Shown: positions 43,244-52,617, counted from the stretch's first letter. The stretch is 64,000 nt of DNA from an uncultured Sulfitobacter sp. (GCA_947502265.1 CANMZB010000011.1:62001-126000); one strand, 5' to 3'. Notes: generated from the sequence alone by a model not told the origin. Numbers and translations are program-made.

Positions 43244-44338
43244 ATGAATATCGCGACATCGATCAAGCAGACACCCGATCGCAATGCGGCCGAAGAGGCG
43301 CTGGAAACGCTGCGCTCTTGGGCTGAAGCGGCAAGTGAAACGGATCTTGCAGCGCTGGATCCGGCTGTTTCGCAGCTATTGCGGGGCGGCAAAGCCTATC
43401 CTTTGTTTGATCGGGAGTATCCCGCCGATTTCGAGATCGAGGCAGACTATAAGGACAGCTTGCCTGACCTGCAAAATGGCCCCTCAAGCCTGATCAAAGG
43501 GTCAAAACAGCAGATACAGCATGTGGGCATCTCCAATTTCCGCTTGCCGATCCGCTTTCAAAGCCGCTCGGGTGGGGATCTGATGCTTGAGACGTCGGTG
43601 ACCGGGACGGTCAGCCTTGAGGCGGACAAGAAGGGCATCAACATGTCCCGCATCATGCGCAGTTTTTACAAACATGCGGAAAGCACCTTCAGCTTTGCGG
43701 TGATCGAGGCGGCGCTGGACGACTATATCACCGATCTGGAAAGCTTTGATGCGCGTATCCAGATGCGCTTTTCCTTCCCGATGAAGATTTCGAGCCTGCG
43801 TTCGGGGCTTGAGGGGTATCAGTACTATGATGTCGCGCTCGAACTTGTTGAACGCAATGGTGTGCGCCAGAAGATTATCCATCTTGATTATGTTTACTCC
43901 AGCACCTGTCCGTGTTCGTTGGAGTTGTCCGAGCACGCCCGCGCCACGCGCAACCAGCTGGCTACCCCGCATTCACAACGCTCTGTTGCGCGGATTTCCG
44001 TGCTGCTGGATGATAGCGGGCAGTGCCTGTGGTTCGAGGATCTGATCGAGGGGTGTCGTCGTGCGGTGCCAACCGAGACGCAAGTCATGGTCAAGCGTGA
44101 GGACGAACAGGCATTTGCCGAATTAAACGCGGCCAATCCGATTTTCGTCGAGGACGCAGCAAGGCTGTTTTGCGAACAGCTTCAGGCGGATGCGCGGATT
44201 TCAGATTTTCGTGTTGTCGCAAGCCATCAGGAAAGCCTGCACAGCCATGACGCTGTCAGTGTGCTGACGGAAGGGCCGACATTCGCGCAGGTGAGCCTTG
44301 ATCCCAAGCTGTTCAATACGTTGTTCCACGTCGGCTGA
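43244..44338 (+). CDS. folE2: GTP cyclohydrolase FolE2 (type IB)
   Basis: At 364 residues it is a COG1469-type enzyme that converts GTP to dihydroneopterin triphosphate without a strict zinc requirement. Seen are KGINMSRIMRSFYKH, MRFSFPMKISSLRSG, the conserved YSSTCPCSLELSEHA with catalytic cysteine region, and the C-terminal VASHQESLHSHDAVS. It is the first enzyme of the folate pathway whose later steps folB-folP lie 12 kb away. A GAGGGG box precedes the ATG. FolE2 is Zur-regulated in some bacteria; I saw no clear Zur box here. Confidence 0.94.
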   Translation: MNIATSIKQTPDRNAAEEALETLRSWAEAASETDLAALDPAVSQLLRGGKAYPLFDREYPADFEIEADYKDSLPDLQNGPSSLIKGSKQQIQHVGISNFRLPIRFQSRSGGDLMLETSVTGTVSLEADKKGINMSRIMRSFYKHAESTFSFAVIEAALDDYITDLESFDARIQMRFSFPMKISSLRSGLEGYQYYDVALELVERNGVRQKIIHLDYVYSSTCPCSLELSEHARATRNQLATPHSQRSVARISVLLDDSGQCLWFEDLIEGCRRAVPTETQVMVKREDEQAFAELNAANPIFVEDAARLFCEQLQADARISDFRVVASHQESLHSHDAVSVLTEGPTFAQVSLDPKLFNTLFHVG

Positions 44339-44519
44339 GGCTGGGCGTTTCAAAGGCCTTGTGTGACGTTTCGGGTTTGTTCCTTGCTAGGCATGTTATT
44401 TCGCAGTTGCAGAAAGAGCGTAGCGGCTATGCAGTTTTGGAGGTACTGCTGCAGTGCAGCATGACCTATCTAGAGGGTACGGGGATGTTCCCGCACAGAC
44501 TTATCCGAAGGCATATCCG

Positions 44520-44801
44520 ATGACCTATCAATCGACCGCAACTGAACTCTTTTCCGCCCGTATGCCCGCACGGGGCCAGGTGAACTCGACCACGCCATTC
44601 CTGACCGCGCGCAATTCCTTTGCGCAGTTGGGCCAGCTTCTTGCGCGCGCAGGTACTGCGATGATGAATGCATCCCGCGGCGCGGCTCGCGTCGAGCGTG
44701 TTCACGCCTTGCAGGCCAAAACCGACGCCGAGCTTAAGACAATGGGCATCCAGCGCGAAGACATTATCCATCATGTTTTCAAAGACTGCTACTACGTCTA
44801 A
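44520..44801 (+). CDS. DUF1127 domain small protein
   Basis: The 93-residue protein ends in the DUF1127 helix pair: LQAKTDAELKTMGIQREDII followed by HHVFKDCYYV. DUF1127 proteins are often Arg-rich and can bind small RNAs or affect phosphate and C/N metabolism; this one has a longer N-terminal tail than most (about 45 residues). ATG 44520 is preceded by GAAGG. The same ATGACCTATC sequence also occurs 59 bp upstream, where it hits a TAG at once. It is transcribed alone and closed by a strong terminator. Confidence 0.85.
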   Translation: MTYQSTATELFSARMPARGQVNSTTPFLTARNSFAQLGQLLARAGTAMMNASRGAARVERVHALQAKTDAELKTMGIQREDIIHHVFKDCYYV

Positions 44802-44838
44802 TTCTTACGCCGCATAACGCGGCATATGACGACCGTCC

Positions 44839-44884
44839 AACGCCCCCCATCGTGTCAGCAGATGTCACGTCGGGGGGCGTTTTG
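44839..44884 (+). terminator. Rho-independent terminator of the DUF1127 gene
   Basis: AACGCCCCCC (44839-44848) pairs perfectly with GGGGGGCGTT (44872-44881). A second internal CGTG/CACG helix extends it, and TTTGCGTTTT follows. Confidence 0.85.
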
Positions 44885-44952
44885 CGTTTTCAGGGGGCTG
44901 GTCGCGCGACTGATGCTTGACACTCCAGCACGCCCGCGCCAACGCTGCGCGG

Positions 44953-46398
44953 ATGGATTTGCGCCCGGTAGGATATGTAATTGGCTTGCTGGTGGCCGTG
45001 CTGGGGCTTGCCATGTTTGTGCCGTTGCTGGTGGACGTTGCCGAAGGGCGCGAACAATGGCCGGTTTTCCTGCAAAGCGCTTTCATTACGATCCTGGGCG
45101 GAACTGCGATTGCGTTGGCCTGTGCCAGCGGGGTGCGCGAAGGCCTCACTATTCAACAGACCTTCTTGCTGACCACCACGGTTTGGGTGGCGCTGCCTGC
45201 CTTTGGCGCGCTCCCTTTTGTGTTGGGGGCCACAGACGCGCGGGCCGTCGATGCGGTGTTCGAGGCAATGTCAGGTATGACCACAACCGGTGCCACCGTC
45301 TTTTCCGGCCTTGATACGCTGCCCAAGGGGTTGTTGATCTGGCGGGCCATTCTGCAATGGCTGGGCGGCATCGGTATCATTGTGGTTGCGATGGTGTTCC
45401 TGCCGGAGCTGCGCGTCGGCGGTATGCAGATTTTCAAATCGGAATCCTTCGATACCCTCGGCAAGATCCTGCCCCGTGCGGGACAGATCGCGACGCAGAT
45501 TTCCGGTATTTATGTGGCTTTCACACTGATCTGTGCGTTGATCTACCTCTATTTCGGGATGAATCTTTTTGATGCGACATCCCACGCGATGACAACGATT
45601 TCCACGGGGGGCTTTGCGAATTACGATGCCTCTTTCAGTACATTCTCCGGCCCGCTGGAATATGCGGCGGCAATTTTCATGATCCTCGCTGCGCTGCCTT
45701 TTGTGCGCTATGTGCAGTTGATCAATGGCAATCCGCTGGCGCTGCATCGCGATCCGCAAGTGCGCGGCTTTGTGATGACCGTCGCGGTTCTGGTGCTGCT
45801 TTTGGTGGTCCTGCTCGAAGAAGATGTCCACTTTGGTCTCGAACAAGCGCTGCGCGAGGCATTGTTCAACGTGACTTCGATCATTTCCGGCACCGGCTAC
45901 GCCTCTGTCGATTACATGCAGTGGGGCAGTTTTGCGGTCGTTCTGTTCTTTTTTATCGGGCTGATCGGAGGCTGCGCGGGGTCAACCGCATGTTCGATCA
46001 AGATTTTTCGATACCAGTTGTTGTTTGCGTCGATCCGGTCGCAATTACAGCGCATCCGCTCCCCGCACGGCATTTTCACTCCGCGCTACGATGGCAAACC
46101 CGTGGCCGAAGACGTTCTGGCCTCGGTGATGTCGTTCTTCATGTTTTTCGTGGTGACGCTGGGCGTTGTAGCGGTGGCGCTGTCGCTTACCGGGCTGGAT
46201 TTCGTCACGTCTGTTTCAGGGGCAGGAGCGGCGCTTGGCAATATCGGGCCGGGCTTGGGTGATATCATCGGCCCTGCGGGTAATTTTGCCACGCTGAACG
46301 ACACCGCAAAATGGATTTTGATCGCTGCAATGCTGATCGGGCGGCTTGAACTGATGGTGGTCTACGTTCTGTTTACCGTCACTTTCTGGAAAGCCTGA
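44953..46398 (+). CDS. TrkH family potassium uptake protein
   Basis: This 481-residue membrane protein has four pore-loop repeats: MSGMTTTGATVF, AMTTISTGGFANYD, TSIISGTGYASV and the last GAALGNIGPGLG, each with the filter glycine. There are ten or so transmembrane helices. It forms the K+-translocating part of a Trk/Ktr-type system; the NAD-binding TrkA partner is not in this window. Start ATG 44953 was chosen over an upstream frame extension lacking homology. No strong Shine-Dalgarno box is seen. Confidence 0.93.
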   Translation: MDLRPVGYVIGLLVAVLGLAMFVPLLVDVAEGREQWPVFLQSAFITILGGTAIALACASGVREGLTIQQTFLLTTTVWVALPAFGALPFVLGATDARAVDAVFEAMSGMTTTGATVFSGLDTLPKGLLIWRAILQWLGGIGIIVVAMVFLPELRVGGMQIFKSESFDTLGKILPRAGQIATQISGIYVAFTLICALIYLYFGMNLFDATSHAMTTISTGGFANYDASFSTFSGPLEYAAAIFMILAALPFVRYVQLINGNPLALHRDPQVRGFVMTVAVLVLLLVVLLEEDVHFGLEQALREALFNVTSIISGTGYASVDYMQWGSFAVVLFFFIGLIGGCAGSTACSIKIFRYQLLFASIRSQLQRIRSPHGIFTPRYDGKPVAEDVLASVMSFFMFFVVTLGVVAVALSLTGLDFVTSVSGAGAALGNIGPGLGDIIGPAGNFATLNDTAKWILIAAMLIGRLELMVVYVLFTVTFWKA

Positions 46399-46413
46399 TG
46401 ATTGACAGGCAAA

Positions 46414-46432
46414 CGCGCCCTTAGAGGGCGCG
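46414..46432 (+). terminator. Stem-loop after trkH, weak terminator
   Basis: CGCGCCC pairs with GGGCGCG around a TTAGA loop, 16 bp after the stop. The tail GATTTCAT is only partly T-rich. Confidence 0.45.
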
Positions 46433-46484
46433 GATTTCATGCTCCGGCGGTGTTGGACGTGCGTGGTGTTGTCGTCGCCAGACG

Positions 46485-48266
46485 CTATTCCCAGCAGCTT
46501 ACCAGCACGGTCATGCCGGTTGCGCGTTCCGATATCTGGAAAGGGGTGAGCGGGCCGGAAGGTGCCGTGTTCTGTGCCAGATCAATCCCTGCCTCTTTGG
46601 TAACGGCCTGCACCGTCTGTGCATCCAGCGAAAAGCTGACATCGGCGGGCAGCTGCGGGCCGTCTTTTGGCAGCGGGGCCAACATCCCGATCACGGTGCC
46701 ATCCCCGGTCAAAACCGGGCCACCCGCGTCCCCTGCGCGGCTTCGTAGCGCCAGCCGGTCAAGCGATTCCTCGCCGTGCAGGCCGCGCACGTCCTCGATG
46801 GTGCCGAATGTCATCGAAGGCGCGCTCAGCACCCCCTCAAAAGAATAACCCGCAAGGGCGACCTCGCTTTGCAGGCGCGGGGTTTGCGCGGCGAAAGAGG
46901 CCACCGCCAGCGGCGACAGCGCCACATCGGGCCTAAGCAGGGCAACACCGCGCGCGGCATCGTCGGTCACAACACGCGCATCAGTATCGCCGTCCAGCGT
47001 GATCCGCGCGCAGCCTTGCACCGCTTCGGATGTGGTGACGACATCTCCGGCCGGCGTGACAAAAAAGCCCGAGCGCGACAGTTTGGGTTTGCGCACCTGC
47101 AAGCCCGACACCAGATCAATCGCCTGTTCGGCTGGTCCGCCAGCAGACGCGCTGAGCACACCGGGCAGGCGGGTAAAGCTGCTGCGCATCTCGCTCAGGA
47201 CACGGCGGCGGCGTTCCTCGTCACCTGCGGGCCAGATCAACGTGAAGCCCTTGATCTCGCCATCTTGCAGAGTCGCTTCGGTATAGCTGATGGTGCGGGC
47301 GTTTTCGCCAACCAGCGTAAAGCTTGAATTGTTGCGCTCGCGCGGGCCGTCCATCGGCACGATTTCTAGGGTTTGCATGATTTCGTACAGGCCGAAAAGC
47401 GTGTTTTGATCGCCCGGCTGGCTGATCAGCAGCACCCGTGCGCCGATATCGCCTGTCGGGCTGTATTGGGCGAACGGCGGCTCGTAGCTGTCAAATGCCA
47501 CAACGCCCATCGGCAGTTGCATTTCAATGCCCGATTTGGTGTCACGCACGGTGCGCAGGCCCAACCCTTCGAGAACCGCGTTGTACTGCCGCGCCAGATC
47601 GACCCGCTGCATCGTTGTCAGGATGCCTGTCTGCTCGAACCCGTTCGCAACCTGCCACTGCGCCATCGAGTTGCGCGTGCCACGGCCAAAGGCACCGTCG
47701 ATGGCGGCCTCATAAAAACCGGCCCATTGCAACATCACCTGAAGCTGCTTGCGTTCGTCGCGGTCCAGCAGGCTTTCGCTGCGCTGTGCTTCACGAGGGG
47801 TCTCGTCGGCGGGTTCGGGTTGGGGGGCTGGGGGGATTTCGGTCACTTGCGGGGCAGGGACGATTTCTTCGGTTATGGTGCTTTCGGGCGCATCCACGGC
47901 GCCGTTGCCCAGCACATTCGCACCGACCGGCCAGAACTGCTGGCGCAGACGGCTGGACAACTGGATAAAGCTGTCGCCCGGCACAAGCCCCTCGCGCCGG
48001 TACTGGCGCAAGACCAGCTCTGCGTCATCGCGACGATAGGGACCGACCACGATGGCATACCAGCCGCCACCGACGGCAAAGCCGTTCACATCCTGCAACA
48101 GGGTTGTATAGGCGCGTGCGCGATCCGTGGCGCGGGCCAATGATTGTTGCGCCTCGATCTGGATCCAGACAACCTCGTCGGGATTGACAGATTGCGCCGC
48201 CGCATAACGAGGGGTGCCAACGAGGGCCGTAAGAGCGACCAGGGAGGCCAGAATATATCGCAACAT
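46485..48266 (-). CDS. SPOR/peptidoglycan-binding protein with an inactive trypsin-like domain
   Basis: This 593-residue secreted protein starts with a signal peptide (MLRYILASLVALTALVG). A SPOR-like repeat follows (about 30-115; GGGWYAIVVGPYRRDDAEL), then a Pro/Glu-rich linker and a PG_binding_1 domain (about 165-230; GFYEAAIDGAFGRGTRNSM). A middle alpha/beta region precedes a chymotrypsin-fold domain (about 400-540). In that domain the triad positions are Glu (VTTSEAV, expected His), Gly (RGVALL, expected Asp) and Ala (GDAGGP, expected Ser), so it looks catalytically dead. Binding peptidoglycan and regulating a partner protease is possible. The start MLRY fits the signal peptide. Confidence 0.78.
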   Translation of the reverse strand: MLRYILASLVALTALVGTPRYAAAQSVNPDEVVWIQIEAQQSLARATDRARAYTTLLQDVNGFAVGGGWYAIVVGPYRRDDAELVLRQYRREGLVPGDSFIQLSSRLRQQFWPVGANVLGNGAVDAPESTITEEIVPAPQVTEIPPAPQPEPADETPREAQRSESLLDRDERKQLQVMLQWAGFYEAAIDGAFGRGTRNSMAQWQVANGFEQTGILTTMQRVDLARQYNAVLEGLGLRTVRDTKSGIEMQLPMGVVAFDSYEPPFAQYSPTGDIGARVLLISQPGDQNTLFGLYEIMQTLEIVPMDGPRERNNSSFTLVGENARTISYTEATLQDGEIKGFTLIWPAGDEERRRRVLSEMRSSFTRLPGVLSASAGGPAEQAIDLVSGLQVRKPKLSRSGFFVTPAGDVVTTSEAVQGCARITLDGDTDARVVTDDAARGVALLRPDVALSPLAVASFAAQTPRLQSEVALAGYSFEGVLSAPSMTFGTIEDVRGLHGEESLDRLALRSRAGDAGGPVLTGDGTVIGMLAPLPKDGPQLPADVSFSLDAQTVQAVTKEAGIDLAQNTAPSGPLTPFQISERATGMTVLVSCWE

Positions 48267-48464
48267 CTTGTTCGGAACTTTCGAAGAATTAATTTGACGC
48301 AGATAAGCAGGAAACTGTGGCGATTCCCATAACGGATGCGTTTGTTTCACAGACATTTCAACACCGTTGCCTCTGTGCAGCCCGCGCTGTCGATTGACGC
48401 TTGCGCCACAGCGCCCTAGTAAGAGCGCAATTGGCGCAGGCCCACGCAGGCAAAGGTATTCGTT

Positions 48465-49394
48465 ATGGTTGACACCCCCCGTTCGTTTCAGGAAATTATT
48501 CTGCGCCTGCAAAGCTATTGGGCACGTCAGGGCTGTGCCATCCTGCAACCTTATGACATGGAGGTCGGGGCAGGCACGTTCCACCCTGCGACCACCCTGC
48601 GCTCGTTAGGCACGCAGCCTTGGGCCGCGGCCTATGTGCAACCCTCGCGGCGCCCGACGGATGGCCGTTACGGCGAGAACCCGAACCGCTTGCAACATTA
48701 TTACCAGTATCAGGTCTTGATCAAACCCAGCCCGCCAGAGTTGCAAGAGCTGTACCTTGGTTCGCTCGAAGCGATTGGTGTGGACATGGATTTGCACGAT
48801 ATCCGGTTTGTCGAGGATGATTGGGAAAGCCCGACATTGGGTGCATGGGGCTTAGGCTGGGAAGTGTGGTGCGATGGCATGGAAGTGAGCCAGTTCACCT
48901 ATTTTCAACAGGTCGGCGGGCATGATTGCCACCCTGTCTCGGGTGAGCTGACCTATGGTCTTGAGCGGCTGGCGATGTATATTCTGGGTGTGGATCATGT
49001 GATGGACATGCCGTTCAACGATCCCGATGCGCCAATCCCGCTTAGCTATGGGGATGTGTTCAAGCAGACCGAAGAAGAATACGCGCGCTGGAATTTCGAT
49101 GTGGCCAACACCGATGTGTTGCTGCGCCACTTCGAGGAGGCAGAGACCGAATGCGGCGCGATCCTTGCCCAAGAACATCTGGACCCGAAAACTGGCAAAC
49201 GCATCGTGATGGTGCATCCTGCCTATGATCAGGCGATCAAGGCGAGCCACATCTTCAACCTGCTGGATGCGCGCGGCGTGATTTCCGTCACCGAGCGGCA
49301 GGCGTATATCGGACGGGTTCGTGCGCTGACGAAAATGTGCGCGGATGCCTTTGTGCAAACCCGCGCAGGTGGCTGGACACAGGATGCGGCCTGA
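48465..49394 (+). CDS. glyQ: Glycine--tRNA ligase alpha subunit
   Basis: The 309-residue catalytic subunit of tetrameric bacterial GlyRS shows [20 protein letters not shown], the ATP-binding motif 2 region [31 protein letters not shown], and motif 3-like [13 protein letters not shown]. It activates glycine. It lies upstream of a small membrane-protein gene and glyS, a conserved order in this group. The ATG is preceded by AAAGG at a suitable distance. Confidence 0.96.
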   Translation: MVDTPRSFQEIILRLQSYWARQGCAILQPYDMEVGAGTFHPATTLRSLGTQPWAAAYVQPSRRPTDGRYGENPNRLQHYYQYQVLIKPSPPELQELYLGSLEAIGVDMDLHDIRFVEDDWESPTLGAWGLGWEVWCDGMEVSQFTYFQQVGGHDCHPVSGELTYGLERLAMYILGVDHVMDMPFNDPDAPIPLSYGDVFKQTEEEYARWNFDVANTDVLLRHFEEAETECGAILAQEHLDPKTGKRIVMVHPAYDQAIKASHIFNLLDARGVISVTERQAYIGRVRALTKMCADAFVQTRAGGWTQDAA

Positions 49395-49463
49395 TCCGGC
49401 GCAGGATTTATCGACCGCTGACGTGCGCGCCAACACACGGCACGTTTGAGCCTATATTGAACT

Positions 49464-49550
49464 GAACCCGACGCATGAGCGGCAAAACTTTAGAACCCGA
49501 CGCATGAGCGGCAAAATCGTAGGACCCGGCGCATGAGCGGCAAAATCGTA
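49464..49550 (+). repeat. Three tandem 29-bp copies of a translation start
   Basis: Units begin at 49464, 49493 and 49522 and each contains GCATGAGCGGCAAAA. Only the last ATG (49533) opens the full gene. The ATGs at 49475 and 49504 open 10-codon frames (MSGKTLEPDA and MSGKIVGPGA) whose TGA overlaps the next ATG as ATGA. Confidence 0.9.
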
Positions 49551-50054
49551 GGAATCGTCATCTTGATCTCTTCATTGATTGTGGGGGCGTCTCTTTATTA
49601 TCTTCAGGTCTACGGATTTTACCACAAGGTGTCCGCACCGGTCGAGGGGATCAGCCTGACGACCATCGCGTCCGGCGAATCCGAAGTGATCCCGTTCGAG
49701 AACTTTCAGGCGATCGACGCCGACAGCTCCCCGATCCGCTATCGCGCGTGTTTCGTTACGCCCTACAGTCTTGCCTTGCTGACGGAGACGTTCCAGATGG
49801 TCGAAGGCGTGATGCCGCGCAACGCGCCGGGCTGGTTCGACTGCTTTGATTCCGGTGCCATCGCGGGCGAGCTGGAGGCAGGCACAGCGCTGACGTTCAT
49901 GGGGCAGAAAAACGTGGCGTATGGTGTGGACCGGATTGTGGCCATCACGAACGACGGGCGCGGTTACGCGTGGCACGAGCTGAACGATTGTGGTGCCAAG
50001 GCCTATGACGGCACCGTGACGGGCGAGGAATGCCCGCCGAAGCCTGCCCGCTGA
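49533..50054 (+). CDS. DUF6446-like single-pass membrane protein between glyQ and glyS
   Basis: This 173-residue protein has an N-terminal transmembrane helix (IVGIVILISSLIVGASLYYL) and an exported domain. In that domain SSPIRYRACFVTPYSLALL and NAPGWFDCFDSGAIAG are the recognisable conserved parts, with about four cysteines (two near ACF and DCFD, two near the end). The family name is recalled, and the function is unknown. It consistently sits between glyQ and glyS in related genomes, as far as I remember. The start is the third copy of a tandem repeat; AGGA lies eight bases upstream. Confidence 0.8.
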   Translation: MSGKIVGIVILISSLIVGASLYYLQVYGFYHKVSAPVEGISLTTIASGESEVIPFENFQAIDADSSPIRYRACFVTPYSLALLTETFQMVEGVMPRNAPGWFDCFDSGAIAGELEAGTALTFMGQKNVAYGVDRIVAITNDGRGYAWHELNDCGAKAYDGTVTGEECPPKPAR

Positions 50055-50185
50055 TCGTCGCGCGCACAGGCCGCACATCAAGACGTTGGCAAATCTGAGG
50101 TGTTCGGGGCTGGACCCTGCGCCGCCCGCCCGTTATCCAAGCGTCCAAACCAAGGCCGCAAAACGCGGCAAAAAGAGGACGCGCC

Positions 50186-52501
50186 GTGCCAGACCTGCTG
50201 ATCGAACTTTTCTCCGAAGAAATCCCCGCACGGATGCAAAGCCGCGCGGGCGAAGACCTTAAATCGCTGGTCACCAACGGGCTGGTCGAGGCGGGCCTGA
50301 CCTATGCCAGCGCCGCCGCGTTTAGCACGCCGCGCCGGTTGTGCCTGACGGTCGAGGGGGTGCTCGACGCCAGCCCGCGCACAGTGGACGAGCGTAAAGG
50401 CCCCAAGGCAGACGCCCCCGAGAAAGCCATCGAAGGTTTCCTGCGCGGTGCCGGCCTGACCCGCGCCGATCTCGAAGAGCGCGACACCCCCAAAGGCAAG
50501 ATTCTGTTTGCCAAAATCACCCGCGAAGGCCGCCCTGCCGCGGACATCGTGGCCGAGGTGCTGGACACAACGATCCGCAACTTCCCGTGGCCCAAATCCA
50601 TGCGCTGGGGCAACGGTTCCTTGCGCTGGGTCCGCCCGCTGCATTCGATCCTGTGCATCCTCACGCGTGAGGACGGCGCGCAAATTGTTCCGCTTGACGT
50701 GGACGGCATTGTCGCGGGCAACACGACACGCGGTCACCGGTTCCTTGCGCCCGACGCTTTTTCCGTCAGCGGCTTTGATGATTACACGGCCAAGCTGGCG
50801 CGCGCGCATGTGGTACTCGATCCGGTCGCGCGCCGCGACACGATCTGGCATGACGCGACCAACACCGCATTCGCCAACGGCATGGAAGTGGTCGAAGACG
50901 CGGGCCTTCTGGCCGAGGTGGCGGGGCTGGTGGAGTGGCCTGTGGTGCTGATGGGGCGGATTGGCGATGATTTCCTCGATCTGCCGCCCGAGGTGCTGCA
51001 AACCTCGATGAAAGAGCATCAGAAATTCTTTTCGGTTCGCAACCCCAAGACGGGCCGGATCGAACGTTTTGTGACCGTCGCCAACCGCACAACGGCGGAC
51101 GATGGCGCGACGATCCTCGCAGGCAACGAGAAGGTTTTGAGCGCACGTTTGGCGGATGCAAAATTCTTCTGGGACAACGACTTGCGGGTGGCAAAGTCCG
51201 ATGAGGGTATGGCTGCGTGGGTCGAGAACCTGAAAAACGTGACTTTCCATAACAAGCTGGGCACGCAGGCCGAGTTGATCGAGCGTATGGCCGTTCTGGC
51301 CCGCGAAATCGCCCCAATGGTCGGCGCCGATCCGGACGCCGCCGAAGAAGCCGCGCGCATCGCTAAGGCCGATCTGTCGTCCGAAATGGTCTATGAATTC
51401 CCCGAATTGCAGGGGTTGATGGGCCGTTACTATGCGCAAGCCGCCGGCCACAGCGACGAGGTGGCGGCAGCCGCCCAAGAGCATTACGCGCCGTTGGGAC
51501 CATCAGACGCTGTGCCGACTGCGCCGGTGTCGGTGGCCGTGGCGCTGGCCGAGAAGATCGACAAGCTGACAGGGTTTTGGGCGATTGATGAGAAGCCAAC
51601 GGGGTCAAAAGACCCGTTTGCGCTGCGGCGGGCGGCGTTGGGGGTTATTCGGACGCTGGAAGAAAATAGAGTCTCGCTAAGCTTGAACAGTCTATTGCGA
51701 CTCTCAGCAGAGAATTTGCATAAATCGGCTTCGATAGAGGCAATACAATCAATCTGGGTCAAATGGGATGAACCTGACGGCAATGTACGATTGATTGAAA
51801 CCACAGAGGAAAGTGTAGGCTGGGAAAGCGAGATCGACAATCGAAACGATGTTGTGACGTATCACCATAAAAAAGTTGAGACGTTCCCAATCGGTGCCGA
51901 TATATTTGATAAGTTTGAAAATGTATTTGATGCGCAGTTGCAAATTGGTTTGTGCCGCACTGTTTCCTACATAGTACCTCGGCTCCTCGCCTTCCTCCAC
52001 GACCGCCTCAAAGTCTACCTCAAAGACCAAGGCATCCGTCATGACATCATCGACGCTTGCATCGCTATGCCCGGCAATGACGACCTCACCCTGCTGGTCA
52101 AACGCGCCCGCGCGCTTAGCGATACGTTGAAAACCGACGATGGCGAGAACCTGTTGCAGGCGTTCAAGCGGGCGAACAATATCCTTAGTCAGGCCGAAGA
52201 GGCGGACGGGGTGGAATACTCTTATGGCGCGGATGTGAAATTTGCCGAGTCGGCAGAGGAGAAGGCGCTGTTTGCTGCCCTTGATGCCGCCGAAGCGGTG
52301 ATCACTCCGGCGATGGCTGCACAGGATTTTTCGACTGCGATGTCTGCGATGGCCGCCCTGCGCGGGCCGCTGGATGCGTTTTTCGAGGCGGTGCAAATCA
52401 ACACCGACAACGCGACCGTGCGGCGCAACCGGCTTAATCTGCTCAGCCGTATCCGCCAGCTTTGCACCGGCGTGGCGGACCTGACATCGGTCGAGGGGTA
52501 A
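50186..52501 (+). CDS. glyS: Glycine--tRNA ligase beta subunit, with an internal AT-rich insertion
   Basis: At 771 residues it is longer than the 689 residues of E. coli GlyS. Conserved parts are the start PDLLIELFSEEIPARMQSRA, FPKSMRWG-type PWPKSMRWGNGSLRWVRPLH, MKEHQKFF, FWAIDEKPTGSKDPFALRRA and the C-terminal RLKVYLKDQGIRHDIIDA. Residues about 492-597 are atypical (see the island feature). It begins with GTG and has GAGGA upstream. It provides tRNA binding and editing-type functions of the tetramer with GlyQ. Confidence 0.94.
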   Translation: MPDLLIELFSEEIPARMQSRAGEDLKSLVTNGLVEAGLTYASAAAFSTPRRLCLTVEGVLDASPRTVDERKGPKADAPEKAIEGFLRGAGLTRADLEERDTPKGKILFAKITREGRPAADIVAEVLDTTIRNFPWPKSMRWGNGSLRWVRPLHSILCILTREDGAQIVPLDVDGIVAGNTTRGHRFLAPDAFSVSGFDDYTAKLARAHVVLDPVARRDTIWHDATNTAFANGMEVVEDAGLLAEVAGLVEWPVVLMGRIGDDFLDLPPEVLQTSMKEHQKFFSVRNPKTGRIERFVTVANRTTADDGATILAGNEKVLSARLADAKFFWDNDLRVAKSDEGMAAWVENLKNVTFHNKLGTQAELIERMAVLAREIAPMVGADPDAAEEAARIAKADLSSEMVYEFPELQGLMGRYYAQAAGHSDEVAAAAQEHYAPLGPSDAVPTAPVSVAVALAEKIDKLTGFWAIDEKPTGSKDPFALRRAALGVIRTLEENRVSLSLNSLLRLSAENLHKSASIEAIQSIWVKWDEPDGNVRLIETTEESVGWESEIDNRNDVVTYHHKKVETFPIGADIFDKFENVFDAQLQIGLCRTVSYIVPRLLAFLHDRLKVYLKDQGIRHDIIDACIAMPGNDDLTLLVKRARALSDTLKTDDGENLLQAFKRANNILSQAEEADGVEYSYGADVKFAESAEEKALFAALDAAEAVITPAMAAQDFSTAMSAMAALRGPLDAFFEAVQINTDNATVRRNRLNLLSRIRQLCTGVADLTSVEG
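51659..51980 (+). other. AT-rich insertion within glyS
   Basis: GC content over 51661-51960 is about 43% by my count, against a clearly higher level on both sides. Rare codons cluster here: AGA, CTA (twice), CGA and three ATA. The reading frame stays open, encoding a Glu/Asn/Ser-rich segment that bears no resemblance to conserved GlyS. Flanking conserved blocks are ALRRAALGVIRTLEE on the left and RLLAFLHDRLKVYL on the right. Confidence 0.75.
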
Positions 52502-52617
52502 GGGCGGCTTAGCAGCGTGGCTTGGGGTGAAGTTATCCAAGTTTCACCCCTGACAGGTATCGCTTGGCCCTGCGTAGCAATGGCCCTATGTTGCGGATGA
52601 AGTCAAAGGATGCCGCA

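Noticed and set aside
44454-44519. Upstream start for the DUF1127 protein
   Set aside because: The 22 extra residues have no family support and the ribosome binding site is better at 44520.
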